Shown piece after piece: positions 6,999 to 15,439 of a stretch of 64,000 nt of DNA (position 1 is its first letter; each line of letters begins with the position of its first letter). The notes beneath the pieces are model-generated. The model was not told where the DNA came from and did not search any database. It was given only the letters and a program-made list of their open reading frames with translations. Origin of the DNA: Pelorhabdus rhamnosifermentans (GTDB lineage Bacteria > Bacillota > Negativicutes > UMGS1260); contig NZ_JAHGVE010000002.1 in the NCBI RefSeq assembly GCF_018835585.1, forward strand, positions 282,023-346,022, in the 5' to 3' direction. Made by a program: the position numbers and the translations under genes.

Positions 6999-9050
6999 TC
7001 AAGAAATGTTGCTTTGTTGTCCTTTATTTATTAAATGTTTTCTCCAATTTACAAAAGCAAGTCCTTTAGCGGTAATGCGGCTACCACATCTTCCTGCGTG
7101 TGAATCAGCCCAGCCTAGTTTATTAAAAATAGACAGCAATCTTCTAATTTCACTTTCTGTAATAGCAATTCCGGTAGAAATGCATTTTGCCTCAAGATTT
7201 TTTCTGCCTATACCGCCATTGGTGTGATGAGAAAGAATGTCCAGTAATTGATAGGCATTTTTTGTGTCACATTTGGTAGAGAGAATAGAAATTTCCGTAC
7301 TAAAATCGATATTATTAGTCCAAACATAAGCAGGTAGATCGTGTACATCTACAACATCGGTTGCCATAAATGAAATATATGCTGCTGTATTGGCCAATTC
7401 TCTGACATTACCGGGCCACGGGTATTTCAAAAGTAAACTTTCTGCTTCTTGAGTAAAGGGTACTTTTTTTATATGATAGTTTTCCATAAAAAAATGAAGT
7501 AAATGAAAGATGTCTTCGGGGCGTTCCCTGAGTGGTGGGATGAGGATCGGGAGAACATTCAGTCGATACAACAAGTCTTGGCGGAAGGAATTTTTTTGTA
7601 CTTCGGCTACGAGGTCTTTATTGGTTGCGGCAATGACACGGAGATTTACATCAATGACTCTCTGTGAGCCGACCCGCATAATTTGACGTTCTTGAAGTAC
7701 TCTAAGTAAACGTACCTGTAGCGATAGCGGCATATCGCCTATTTCGTCCAAAAAAATAGTACCATTATTGGCCTGTTCAAATAAGCCGGGCTTTCCTTCT
7801 TTCGTTGCTCCGGTGAAAGAGCCTGCTTCGTAACCGAAGAGTTCGCTTTCCAATAAGGTTTCTGGAACGGAAGCGCAATTGATGGCAACAAACGGATAAA
7901 TTGATCGAGGAGAAGCAGCATGAATAGAATGCGCAATTAATTCTTTACCCGTACCGCTTTCGCCCGTAATGAGTACAGTAAAATTTGATGAAGCTATGAG
8001 CTTAGCAAGGTGAATACATTCCTTCATTTTAGGTGATTTTGTCTGAATGCTGTCAAAAGTATAACGTGTTACCAAACCTTTTTCACGTAACTTTTTTGAT
8101 AAGCTTTGTTCTAGATGGTGAATACGGGTTACTTCTTGAAATTCGTAGTATATTCCGGCAGGTTCGCCAAATTGCTCAAATTTACTGCTGTTTGCAAGTA
8201 AAGATCGCTCATGGAATTCAATTAATTCGCCTGTATACATGTCTTTGCTTGGATTTTTGAATAATATATTGTTCAAAACAGTGGGAAAATGTTTCCCAAT
8301 GATATTATCAGTGAGCTCGAATATCTGGCTAAATTTTTTGTTGTATAGTAAAATAATATGATTTTTGTCTGTGAGCATAATCCCATCATGAGAGAGATTA
8401 ACAATCGTGTCAAGCTGAATGTTTTTCATAAAGAGTTCTTTATATTGGCTTTTAATGCCGGCATCCATCGTTACAATCGTATCTGAATATTTAATTAGAC
8501 GGCTACTCGTTTCTTGGGTGTCAATATTGAAATAGTTCAATATTGATAAGAATGTGGAAATATCGATACAGCGGTGCCCCACATCAATCACTGTTTGAAT
8601 GTGGTGTGGAACAGAACTGGCTTCTCCCAGGGTAATGGCAATGTTTATATCAGGATATTCTGTTCTACCATCATAAGGGATCAGGTTTAGATGAGTAATG
8701 CCGATCTGGCATAAAAAAGCCACGGCTTCAATCGTGTTTTCTTGCGAATCGTTGACAACCAATACATTAGCGCTTTTTGGAATGGCGGTAATTTTGTATA
8801 TTTCGCTGTTCGGTAGGGTACGGCGCAGGACAATAATACGGCTATGACTAGAAATATAATTTTGTGCTTTTCTCGCATGGCTCTGCGCTGTCACAACGAC
8901 AATGTCATCGTTAATGATCTCACCGGGATTTAAATGGGATAAATAGTAATTATTTATTATGACATAACCGAGCAAAACTTTTTCTAGGTTGTTGCGAATA
9001 AATTCGTTTAGATCAGAGGGAATTAATGTAAGAATGCCAATTGTTTTCAT
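6999..9050 (-). CDS. Sigma-54 enhancer-binding regulator with atypical winged-helix C-terminus
   Basis: A 683-residue activator. Residues 1-190 form a sensory region I do not recognise; about 210-310 form a PAS-like domain ('DTIVNLSHDGIMLTDKNHII'). The AAA+ domain follows, with Walker A GESGTGKE near residue 365, the sigma-54 contact loop as ELFGYEAGSFTGA (GSFTGA instead of GAFTGA), Walker B TIFLDEIGDM and 'PWPGNVREL'. The last about 80 residues are not the usual Fis helix-turn-helix; they look like a winged helix ('ITESEIRRLLSIFNKLGW', 'GSRITAKGLAFV'). In-frame ATGs lie at 9098, 9062 and 9050; the conserved-looking start is MKTIGIL at 9050. The gene stands between asparaginase and the OPT/pepT operon, with perfect inverted repeat B upstream. 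Inferred role: activator of these genes. Confidence 0.9.
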   Translation of the reverse strand: MKTIGILTLIPSDLNEFIRNNLEKVLLGYVIINNYYLSHLNPGEIINDDIVVVTAQSHARKAQNYISSHSRIIVLRRTLPNSEIYKITAIPKSANVLVVNDSQENTIEAVAFLCQIGITHLNLIPYDGRTEYPDINIAITLGEASSVPHHIQTVIDVGHRCIDISTFLSILNYFNIDTQETSSRLIKYSDTIVTMDAGIKSQYKELFMKNIQLDTIVNLSHDGIMLTDKNHIILLYNKKFSQIFELTDNIIGKHFPTVLNNILFKNPSKDMYTGELIEFHERSLLANSSKFEQFGEPAGIYYEFQEVTRIHHLEQSLSKKLREKGLVTRYTFDSIQTKSPKMKECIHLAKLIASSNFTVLITGESGTGKELIAHSIHAASPRSIYPFVAINCASVPETLLESELFGYEAGSFTGATKEGKPGLFEQANNGTIFLDEIGDMPLSLQVRLLRVLQERQIMRVGSQRVIDVNLRVIAATNKDLVAEVQKNSFRQDLLYRLNVLPILIPPLRERPEDIFHLLHFFMENYHIKKVPFTQEAESLLLKYPWPGNVRELANTAAYISFMATDVVDVHDLPAYVWTNNIDFSTEISILSTKCDTKNAYQLLDILSHHTNGGIGRKNLEAKCISTGIAITESEIRRLLSIFNKLGWADSHAGRCGSRITAKGLAFVNWRKHLINKGQQSNIS

Positions 9051-9176
9051 TTTTTTATTCATCCTCTTTCTCTTAGCAATTGCCTTTGTGTTTCTCATTA
9101 TATTAAAATTGTAATATTGTAATATTATGTAATTAATGGTATGAATTAGTATCGATTATATATATTATAAACCTTA

Positions 9177-9223
9177 ATTAGGTTAATGAATAGGTTGCAT
9201 GTCATCCTATTCATTAACCTAAT
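9177..9223. promoter_or_regulatory. Perfect 18-bp inverted repeat, candidate regulator site B
   Basis: ATTAGGTTAATGAATAGG (9177-9194) and its exact reverse complement CCTATTCATTAACCTAAT (9206-9223) are separated by 11 bases. Each arm contains TAGGTT twice (spacing 11). TATAAT-like -10 elements for the regulator lie just downstream on the minus strand, so this copy overlaps the probable -35 region and would suit autorepression. Confidence 0.7.
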
Positions 9224-9245
9224 GTGATTGATAAAATTTACTATC

Positions 9246-9292
9246 AAAAAAAGTTGAGCATTCGTCTTTTTTACGAATGCTCAACTTTTTTT
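9246..9292. terminator. Bidirectional terminator downstream of the OPT gene
   Basis: AAAAAAAGTTGAGCATTCGT (9246-9265) and ACGAATGCTCAACTTTTTTT (9273-9292) form a perfect 20-bp stem with A/T tails on both sides. It lies about 155 bases past the OPT stop codon (minus-strand reading) and insulates it from the regulator's upstream region. Nothing else is evident in 9293-9448. Confidence 0.85.
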
Positions 9293-9448
9293 GAAATCGC
9301 TATACGTCTTATTCCCAATGATTCAAATGTAATAGTTTTGCCCTCGTACAAATTGGTGGAATAACCAATTTGGCTTTTAGCTAATTTTCGAATTCTTGGA
9401 TCGAATCTAGACTCCTCTAATTTTGTTTGTTTTTCATTTGTATATTGG

Positions 9449-11416
9449 TCAATTGCTTACTGATTTTGCTAAGCTTGCATCGTTAGATGCAGGTTTGGCA
9501 TTCATAGCTTTTTTATAAAGCAAAGCACAAAGCAGCAGGTAAAAGAGGACACCGAGATAAGTAGCCGCAGGTGTTTCTACCCATTTTTCCAGAAAATAAT
9601 TGAAACCCGCTATGCGCAATATGGCACTGATCAGGCTGCCAATGGCACCACCGGCTATGAAACCTGAAGCAATCGTTTGCCCTTGGTTAAAACGCAAAGA
9701 ATTTAATATATCCTCCTTGCTGCTGTGAGAAACGAAATACGAAATAAGTCCCCCCACCAAAAGTGGCGTATTGATCTCCATCGGCAGATAGGCACCAAGG
9801 GCAAAAGCTAGTGGTGGAACTTTAAGCATCCAGAGAATGATGGCAAAGAAGCCGCCTGCCAAATAGAGAGGCCAGTGAGCAGTTCCGTTTTCCATCAAGG
9901 GTTGAATAATAACGGCCATGGCATTGGCTTGCGGCGCTGGCAAGGCTCCCGGACCGACAAAACCATAGGCTTGATTAAGCAGTAAGAGAACTCCAATGGA
10001 CAAGACGCCCGTCAAAGTAGCGGAAACTAATTGCCACTGCTGCATTTTGCGCGGTGTTGCCCCTAGTAGGTGAGCGACTTTAAGCTCTGACATGAAATTG
10101 CCCGCTACACCTAAAGTAGTACAAAGAAAAGCCGCCATCATTAAAATTGCTGTAATCCCCGAATTGCCATGCATTCCGGTACTGCCCAGGACTACTGCAG
10201 ATACGATAAGCATGAAAATAGTCATACCTGACACTGGTTCAGTGCCAGTAAAAGCAATAGAACTTATGCCAACAACCGAGAAAAGGAAGGTGAAAACTAA
10301 AACAATTGCCATTGCTACCAGTGTTTGCAGTGCACTTTGGGCGAAAAAGATATGGAAAAACACGGTAAATAAAAAAGTAATGCCGATGATACCGCTGACA
10401 ATAAGGGGCATGGGAATGTCTTTTTGAGTACGCTGTAGAGATTGTTGTATGCCATCATTTTTTTTAAATAAACCAGCCATAATAACTTTTACAACATTGG
10501 CTACGACTTTTGACATAGATAAAAGTCCAATAACGCCAGCCATGGCCAGCATACCAATACCGATGTGGCGTACATACTCGCGAAATACTGCAGGGATGGG
10601 TGCAGTGGCCAGCAGAATATCCTTACCGTTCACTAGCATGTGGTGATCGCCGGCCAGGTAATAAATAACTGGAATGCAGACGAACCAGGAAAAAAATGAG
10701 CCAGCAGTGATGATAGCAGCATAGCGCAGCCCGGTAAAGTAACCAATGCCTAGCAGTGCCGATTCGTTGTCTAAGCTGAAGGTCAGTTTAGCTTTATCTG
10801 CCAGTTGCTGCCCCCAGCTAAACGTAGCGCTTGAGATCACTTCCTGCCACCAGCCAAGGCTATTAAGGATAAAATCATAAATCAGGGCGACAGCTCCGCT
10901 GAATACCATAAGTTTGGCTTTACTGCCTTCTCCTGAAGTTAAAACCTCAGCAGCAGCCCGTCCTTGCGGGAAGGGATAGGCATGGTGCATTTCTTCGCAA
11001 AAATAGCGGCGAAATATGGCGGCGATCAGAACGCCGAGGAGACTACCCAGGATAATGGGCACTGCCAGTTGAAAATAGCTGAGATGATCATTTCCTAGAA
11101 TATAAAAAGCGGGTAGGATAAACATAGCACCGCCAATACCATTGGTACCCGCACTGGCGATGGCCTGAATATGTACATTTTCCGGAAAAGCGTTTTTGCG
11201 TTTCAGCATGACAGCCATACCCATCGCCATTACTGAAACCGGAGCAAAAGCGTCAACAGTCTGGCCTATTTTCAGGCAAAGATAGCCAACTGCTAAAGCA
11301 AATATAGCAGCATAAAACAGTCCCCAAAATACGACATAAGAGTTGATTTCCTGATATTCTTTGTGTGGTGACATCGGTGGTTCAGATGAAATAACATCGT
11401 TCTTATTTTCAGACAT
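9449..11416 (-). CDS. OPT family oligopeptide transporter
   Basis: A 655-residue polytopic membrane protein with about 15 hydrophobic segments, predicted to take up small peptides by proton symport. Family features: 'FAPVSVMAMGMAVMLKRKN', 'GTNGIGGAMFILPAFYIL', 'MHHAYPFPQGRAAAEVLTSG' and, near the C-terminus, 'VPPLAFALGAYLPMEINTPL' with 'GGLISYFVS'. It starts 60 bases after pepT on the same strand with a GGAG Shine-Dalgarno and no obvious promoter in the gap, so it is co-transcribed from the sigma-54 promoter at 12783-12799. Import plus cytoplasmic tripeptidase makes a coherent peptide-use pair. The exact substrates are unknown. Confidence 0.92.
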   Translation of the reverse strand: MSENKNDVISSEPPMSPHKEYQEINSYVVFWGLFYAAIFALAVGYLCLKIGQTVDAFAPVSVMAMGMAVMLKRKNAFPENVHIQAIASAGTNGIGGAMFILPAFYILGNDHLSYFQLAVPIILGSLLGVLIAAIFRRYFCEEMHHAYPFPQGRAAAEVLTSGEGSKAKLMVFSGAVALIYDFILNSLGWWQEVISSATFSWGQQLADKAKLTFSLDNESALLGIGYFTGLRYAAIITAGSFFSWFVCIPVIYYLAGDHHMLVNGKDILLATAPIPAVFREYVRHIGIGMLAMAGVIGLLSMSKVVANVVKVIMAGLFKKNDGIQQSLQRTQKDIPMPLIVSGIIGITFLFTVFFHIFFAQSALQTLVAMAIVLVFTFLFSVVGISSIAFTGTEPVSGMTIFMLIVSAVVLGSTGMHGNSGITAILMMAAFLCTTLGVAGNFMSELKVAHLLGATPRKMQQWQLVSATLTGVLSIGVLLLLNQAYGFVGPGALPAPQANAMAVIIQPLMENGTAHWPLYLAGGFFAIILWMLKVPPLAFALGAYLPMEINTPLLVGGLISYFVSHSSKEDILNSLRFNQGQTIASGFIAGGAIGSLISAILRIAGFNYFLEKWVETPAATYLGVLFYLLLCALLYKKAMNAKPASNDASLAKSVSN

Positions 11417-11476
11417 AGTACTCCTTCTCCTTTTTTAATATATACAAAGATTGTGCCAGAAAATTTCCACAGTAAA

Positions 11477-12718
11477 TCAAAGTGGACGGGGTTCGTCAGC
11501 ATACAACTGTATCAATCGAATAATGGTCTGTACGGCTTTTTCCATCGATTCCAACGGAATATATTCATAACGTCCGTGTGCATTATGATAGCCGGCGAAT
11601 AAATTTGGACATGGCAACCCCTCAAACGACAATCGTGCACCATCCGTGCCACCCCGAATTGGTATTGTCACAGGAATAATATCGGTATCACGCATTGCCT
11701 GTTCGGCCTTTTCAACAATGTGTACAACTGGCTCAATTTTCTCACGCATATTGTAATAGCTATCAGTAATCTCGCAATGAATTTCGGCTTTCGGGTATTT
11801 TATTTTCAAAAATTCGGCTGTCTGTTGCATAAGAATCTTTCGTTGTTCAAATTTTTCCCGGTCATGCTCTCTAATGAGATAATTAAGTACCGCTTCTTCT
11901 ACACTTCCCCTAAAATCGGTAAGATGATAAAAACCTTCATAACCATCAGTAAACATTGGCCGGTCAAACATCGGCAACATTTGATTTAATTCGATTCCGA
12001 TAAGCAAAGCACTTATCATTTTGTGCTTTGCAGAACCAGGATGAACATTGCGGCCTTTGATGACTATGTTTACACTGGCGGCATTAAAATTTTCATAGTT
12101 AACTGAGCCAAATCCACTCTCATCTATGGTGTAGCCAATTTCAGCACCGAATTTAGCAACGTCGAAGTACTTAGTACCATCGCCAATTTCTTCGTCAGGT
12201 GTAAAGCCGATACATAACGGTCCATGTTTGAGCTTGGGGTGCTGCAGAAGATATTCGATGGCAGTCATTATTTCGGCGATGCCAGCTTTGTCATCAGCAC
12301 CTAATAAGGTATTGCCATCAGTAGTTATCAATGTCTGTCCCTTGTAACTTAAAAGTTCAGGAAAGTCCTGCGGTGACAGAATATAATTACCAGCTTCATC
12401 AAGAATAATATCTTGGCCGTCATAGTTTGCTACGATTTTCGGCTTAACATTTTCATCAGACACATCAGGCGAAGTATCATAGTGCGCCAGAAATCCGATA
12501 GTCGGTGCATTTGTCTCGAAATTACCCGGAATTTTCGCTGTCACATAACCGTGTTGATCCAATTCGACTTGTGACGCACCTATTTCAATCAATTCATCGC
12601 GCAACATTTCGGCCAATTTTAGTTGTTTAAGCGTGCTAGGATAAGTTTCGCTTTCATATTCCGACCGTGTATCTACTGCTACATAACGCAAAAATCGTTT
12701 TAAAACGGCATCTTTCAT
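11477..12718 (-). CDS. pepT: Peptidase T (tripeptide aminopeptidase)
   Basis: A cytoplasmic zinc M20-family aminopeptidase that removes the N-terminal residue of tripeptides. It has 413 residues, the normal PepT length. Metal and catalytic motifs: 'TIGFLAHYDTSPDVS' (His-x-Asp), 'LLGADDKAGIAEIMTAIEYL', 'IGFTPDEEIGDGTKYFDV' (Glu-Glu), 'NVHPGSAKHKMISALL' and 'PIRGGTDGARLSFEGLPCPN'. The start has GGAGG 12 bases upstream. First gene of the pepT-OPT operon, with a -24/-12 promoter at 12783-12799 on the minus strand. Confidence 0.96.
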   Translation of the reverse strand: MKDAVLKRFLRYVAVDTRSEYESETYPSTLKQLKLAEMLRDELIEIGASQVELDQHGYVTAKIPGNFETNAPTIGFLAHYDTSPDVSDENVKPKIVANYDGQDIILDEAGNYILSPQDFPELLSYKGQTLITTDGNTLLGADDKAGIAEIMTAIEYLLQHPKLKHGPLCIGFTPDEEIGDGTKYFDVAKFGAEIGYTIDESGFGSVNYENFNAASVNIVIKGRNVHPGSAKHKMISALLIGIELNQMLPMFDRPMFTDGYEGFYHLTDFRGSVEEAVLNYLIREHDREKFEQRKILMQQTAEFLKIKYPKAEIHCEITDSYYNMREKIEPVVHIVEKAEQAMRDTDIIPVTIPIRGGTDGARLSFEGLPCPNLFAGYHNAHGRYEYIPLESMEKAVQTIIRLIQLYADEPRPL

Positions 12719-12782
12719 TGTTGATCATCCTCCTTGACAATTTTTATTTAATATTGTATGAATTCCTCCACTTTAAAAGTAA

Positions 12783-12799
12783 TGCAAAAGCTGTGCCGA
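12783..12799 (-). promoter_or_regulatory. Sigma-54 promoter of pepT-OPT
   Basis: On the minus strand TCGGCACAGCTTTTGCA carries GGCAC and TTGCA with the correct spacing; only the second base of the consensus TTGGCAC differs. It lies about 65 bases before pepT and about 115-150 bases from site C. Confidence 0.7.
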
Positions 12800-12835
12800 A
12801 AATGACAGCAATCAAATAAATTGAATTTATTTATC

Positions 12836-12877
12836 AAAGCCCGAACACCCACTTCTGCAAGCGGGTGTTCGGGCTTT
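12836..12877. other. Strong hairpin between pepT promoter and site C
   Basis: AAAGCCCGAACACCC (12836-12850) and GGGTGTTCGGGCTTT (12863-12877) form a perfect 15-bp stem with a 12-base loop, with short T runs in either direction. No gene ends here, so it may be a barrier to antisense or divergent transcription across the shared regulatory region. Confidence 0.6.
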
Positions 12878-12912
12878 TGATGGTGTTAAGCATAAATACA
12901 GGACAAACCTTA

Positions 12913-12960
12913 ATTAGGTTAATAAATAGGTGAGCATGCTATCCTAATAAACCTATAAAT
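12913..12960. promoter_or_regulatory. Candidate regulator site C between pepT and porin
   Basis: ATTAGGTTAATAAATAGG (12913-12930), identical to the arm at site A, is followed after 12 bases by an imperfect inverted arm CCTAATAAACCTATAAAT (12943-12960). It lies between two divergent -24/-12 promoters (12783-12799 minus, 13112-13128 plus) at enhancer-like distance from both. Confidence 0.65.
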
Positions 12961-13111
12961 ATTTTTAATTTGTGTTTTATGCCAAGTGGTCCTTACATTT
13001 GAATTTATTTTAGTGCGTACTCGAGAAAGTTTTATACAGAAAGGGAGACACAAAGGCGGATATTTATCGTTTGTATATTGTAAATGCGAAAATAATAAAC
13101 GGAAAAATTAA

Positions 13112-13128
13112 TTGGTATATTATTTGCA
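13112..13128 (+). promoter_or_regulatory. Sigma-54 promoter of the SLH porin
   Basis: TTGGTATATTATTTGCA is identical over 17 bases to the asparaginase promoter (5905-5921), including the following ATAT. The predicted start near 13140 leaves a long (about 210-base) leader before the gene; no convincing small ORF was found in it. Confidence 0.8.
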
Positions 13129-13349
13129 TATATATAGTTAGGAAAAATTAACCAATGGAATATCCACGTAATTTGCTAAATTGAATTACTAATCTCAAGG
13201 GGGTGAACTACGAAGAGACAATCACTGCATAACGTTTTTAGTGGTAATTTCGACATGCCATGATTATCTGAGGAGGTAATGTAGCTCTTAATTGTTTATC
13301 CTGTTATATTGCAATTACAAGAGAAAGCTTATGATGAGGAGTGTGTAAC

Positions 13350-14714
13350 ATGAGAAAAAAATTACTGAAAACCCTAATTCTAGGATCCTTGTTAAGCTTA
13401 TCAACAACGGTTTTTGCTAATCCCTTTGAACTGGTTCCGACAAGTAACTGGACTTATGATGCAATAGGAAATCTGGTTCAAGCGGGGGTCTTTGAAGGAT
13501 ATCGGGATATTAATTTCAGTAAAGATCAAACGTTGACTCGTTATGAACTGGCTACATATGTTGCTAAAGCAATGGCTAATGAGAAAAAAGCAAATGTTGA
13601 ACAAAAAGCAGTCATTGATAAACTGTCCGCAGAATTTAAAGTGGAACTGAATAATCTGGGAGTTTATACTACTGCAACTACACCTAGTGCTGTAGCACCA
13701 CCTAATGCTGTGGGCAGCGTATCCCGCACTCCTTCTATAGCAGCTCCGAATCCACTTACAGTTGGCGGTAATTTTAAGTATGAATACCGCAGCAACCAGG
13801 ATCGGGCCTTCCATCGATCTGATGGCAGTACCGTAACTGGCTATGGCAATCGCTTTTTAGTCGGCATCACTCTTGACTGGAAGGCGAATGATTTTACCAA
13901 TGTCTTCGGTCGTGTTGCAGGCGAAGTCGGACAGTTAGGCAATACTACGCATGATTCCAGCCCGAACGATTTCAAGCTGGATGAATTCGGTGTTAGAACC
14001 ACGTTTGATGGCTGGCAGTTTTCACTCGGCCGTCAAAGCGCCCAACTCGGTCTGGGCGGTGTATTATATTCCGGCGTTGACTGGGCTTCTCCATTGAGTT
14101 ATTTCGACGGCATTGTTATTACTAATAAGTTGGGTGAAGTTAATCTTAAGGCTGTTGCCGGTAAAACCAGTTATACTTATCCTCAGTCTGGACTTGACCC
14201 TACTCAAAGATGGTTTGGTGTCGACCTGAGTCAGGATATTGCTAAAAACGTTAACTTTGGTGTTGTTTATGCAAGCAGGAAGGCCGCGCCGAACGGCGGT
14301 GCCGCTACTCTTGTGAATCCTAATGCTGGATCCAATTACTGGAGTGCTTATACTACAATTAAAAGCAATGATAACCTGACCTGGACGGGTGAATATGTTA
14401 GATCTAATGCCGCTACTGAAAATGATGCTTATGATTTCAGTGCAACCTACAAATTTGATCAAAAGAATCGTGTTACCGTGCAGTATAATCACGTAAAAGC
14501 CAATGCCACGGATTTGGATAATTCCCTAATTGGCGGTGAATACTTCCCGAACTATTCTGCTTTTCTAAATGGCTACAAGGGGGAATATTATAATTATCAC
14601 CATGACTTCAACAAAGTGATGAGTTGCAATTTTGACTACTATGCTCTCAAACCAATGTACAATGCCCAAGGAACGGATGGCGAATTTGACGCCAATTTGA
14701 GATGGCACTTCTAA
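13350..14714 (+). CDS. Outer-membrane porin with signal peptide and SLH domain
   Basis: A 454-residue protein. Residues 1-23 are a signal peptide (MRKKLLKTLILGSLLSLSTT.. cleaved after VFA). Residues about 30-75 form one SLH domain ('YDAIGNLVQAGVFEGYRDIN', 'LTRYELATYVAKAM'), then a short coiled/linker segment rich in Pro/Ala. From about residue 135 comes a beta-barrel rich in alternating aromatic strands ('GNFKYEYRSNQDRAF', 'FSLGRQSAQLGLGG') ending in a terminal Phe (DANLRWHF), as outer-membrane proteins do. SLH porins anchor the outer membrane to peptidoglycan in Negativicutes. GTG 13341 is in frame, but ATG 13350 fits the signal peptide. Its sigma-54 promoter suggests a role in peptide or amino-acid entry. 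Confidence 0.88.
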   Translation: MRKKLLKTLILGSLLSLSTTVFANPFELVPTSNWTYDAIGNLVQAGVFEGYRDINFSKDQTLTRYELATYVAKAMANEKKANVEQKAVIDKLSAEFKVELNNLGVYTTATTPSAVAPPNAVGSVSRTPSIAAPNPLTVGGNFKYEYRSNQDRAFHRSDGSTVTGYGNRFLVGITLDWKANDFTNVFGRVAGEVGQLGNTTHDSSPNDFKLDEFGVRTTFDGWQFSLGRQSAQLGLGGVLYSGVDWASPLSYFDGIVITNKLGEVNLKAVAGKTSYTYPQSGLDPTQRWFGVDLSQDIAKNVNFGVVYASRKAAPNGGAATLVNPNAGSNYWSAYTTIKSNDNLTWTGEYVRSNAATENDAYDFSATYKFDQKNRVTVQYNHVKANATDLDNSLIGGEYFPNYSAFLNGYKGEYYNYHHDFNKVMSCNFDYYALKPMYNAQGTDGEFDANLRWHF

Positions 14715-14772
14715 GACTAAGTTCAATTTAACCTAGATCATGTCAAGGACAAATACAAAAGGCTGATGCAAT

Positions 14773-14809
14773 AAAAACAAGATGATTTCTGTGGAGTCAT
14801 CTTGTTTTT
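14773..14809 (+). terminator. Rho-independent terminator after the porin
   Basis: AAAAACAAGATGA (14773-14785) pairs perfectly with TCATCTTGTTTTT (14797-14809), with an 11-base loop and a T run. Confidence 0.85.
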
Positions 14810-14884
14810 ATTCTATTGATTTCTGTAGTTATTGTAGTTGTAATTTTTTTACAAAACAACCAAAGGGACTTTGGATAAGAGGTA

Positions 14885-14919
14885 ACGCATACACCTTTGC
14901 TGATCAAAGGTGTATGCGT
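14885..14919. other. Perfect 15-bp hairpin, function unclear
   Basis: ACGCATACACCTTTG (14885-14899), CTGAT loop, CAAAGGTGTATGCGT (14905-14919). There is no adjacent T tract. It lies in the 345-bp gap between the porin terminator and the next padR promoter and could be a decayed or intrinsic terminator or a small-RNA element. Confidence 0.4.
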
Positions 14920-14980
14920 TTGTGCTTAGAAGGGGATTTTCTTGTCTCCATTTATCTCCCTATTTTACATTAAATACATT

Positions 14981-15042
14981 TTGACATAAGTAGCCCGAGT
15001 TATTAATATTAATACTGTTAAAGTTAATACATTATGTTAACT
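14981..15042 (+). promoter_or_regulatory. Promoter and palindromic operator of the second efflux operon
   Basis: TTGACA (14981-14986), 17 bases, TAATAT (15004-15009). Just downstream is a palindrome with arms AGTTAA/TTAACT (15022-15042), positioned to let the PadR protein block transcription of its own operon. Confidence 0.6.
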
Positions 15043-15059
15043 AAAAAGGAGAGTAGAAT

Positions 15060-15422
15060 ATGTCCTTTATCAAAAATAAAGAATCGAAGACGTGGATTAA
15101 AATTGTTACGGCGTTATTCATTTTGAAAATAGTAGCCAGGCAATCCGCTTATGGTAATCAAATTGCGGAAGAAATAAAACGGATCACCCAGCAAACGCTG
15201 CAACCTAATCCTAATTTTTTATATCCACTGTTAAGAACAATGGAAGAAGAGGGATATCTTGAGGGAAAGTGGGAAAATCCCACTACTCGCAGTAAAAGGA
15301 TTTATATAATTACGCCGAGCGGTCGCAATTATGTACAGATTTTACAGGAAAAGGTGTATGCCAAATTTTTAGAAATAGAACGCAGACAGCAAGCCATTCG
15401 TAAATTTCTATTTGAAGAATAA
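15060..15422 (+). CDS. PadR family transcriptional regulator
   Basis: A 120-residue short-type PadR winged-helix regulator: 'ILKIVARQSAYGNQIAEEIK', 'NPNFLYPLLRTMEEEGYLEG' and 'KRIYIITPSGRNYVQILQEK' are the helix-turn-helix and wing. AAGGAGAG precedes the ATG. It is followed after 17 bases by a HlyD-family adaptor and an EmrB-type pump, so it is the probable local repressor of this three-gene operon. Compared with the PadR at 531 it lacks the extended C-terminal domain. Confidence 0.88.
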   Translation: MSFIKNKESKTWIKIVTALFILKIVARQSAYGNQIAEEIKRITQQTLQPNPNFLYPLLRTMEEEGYLEGKWENPTTRSKRIYIITPSGRNYVQILQEKVYAKFLEIERRQQAIRKFLFEE

Positions 15423-15439
15423 ATGTAGGAGTGAAGGTC

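Noticed and set aside
13203..13232. Nine-codon GTG frame in the porin leader
   Set aside because: The purine-rich tract touches the GTG with no spacing, so initiation there is unlikely.
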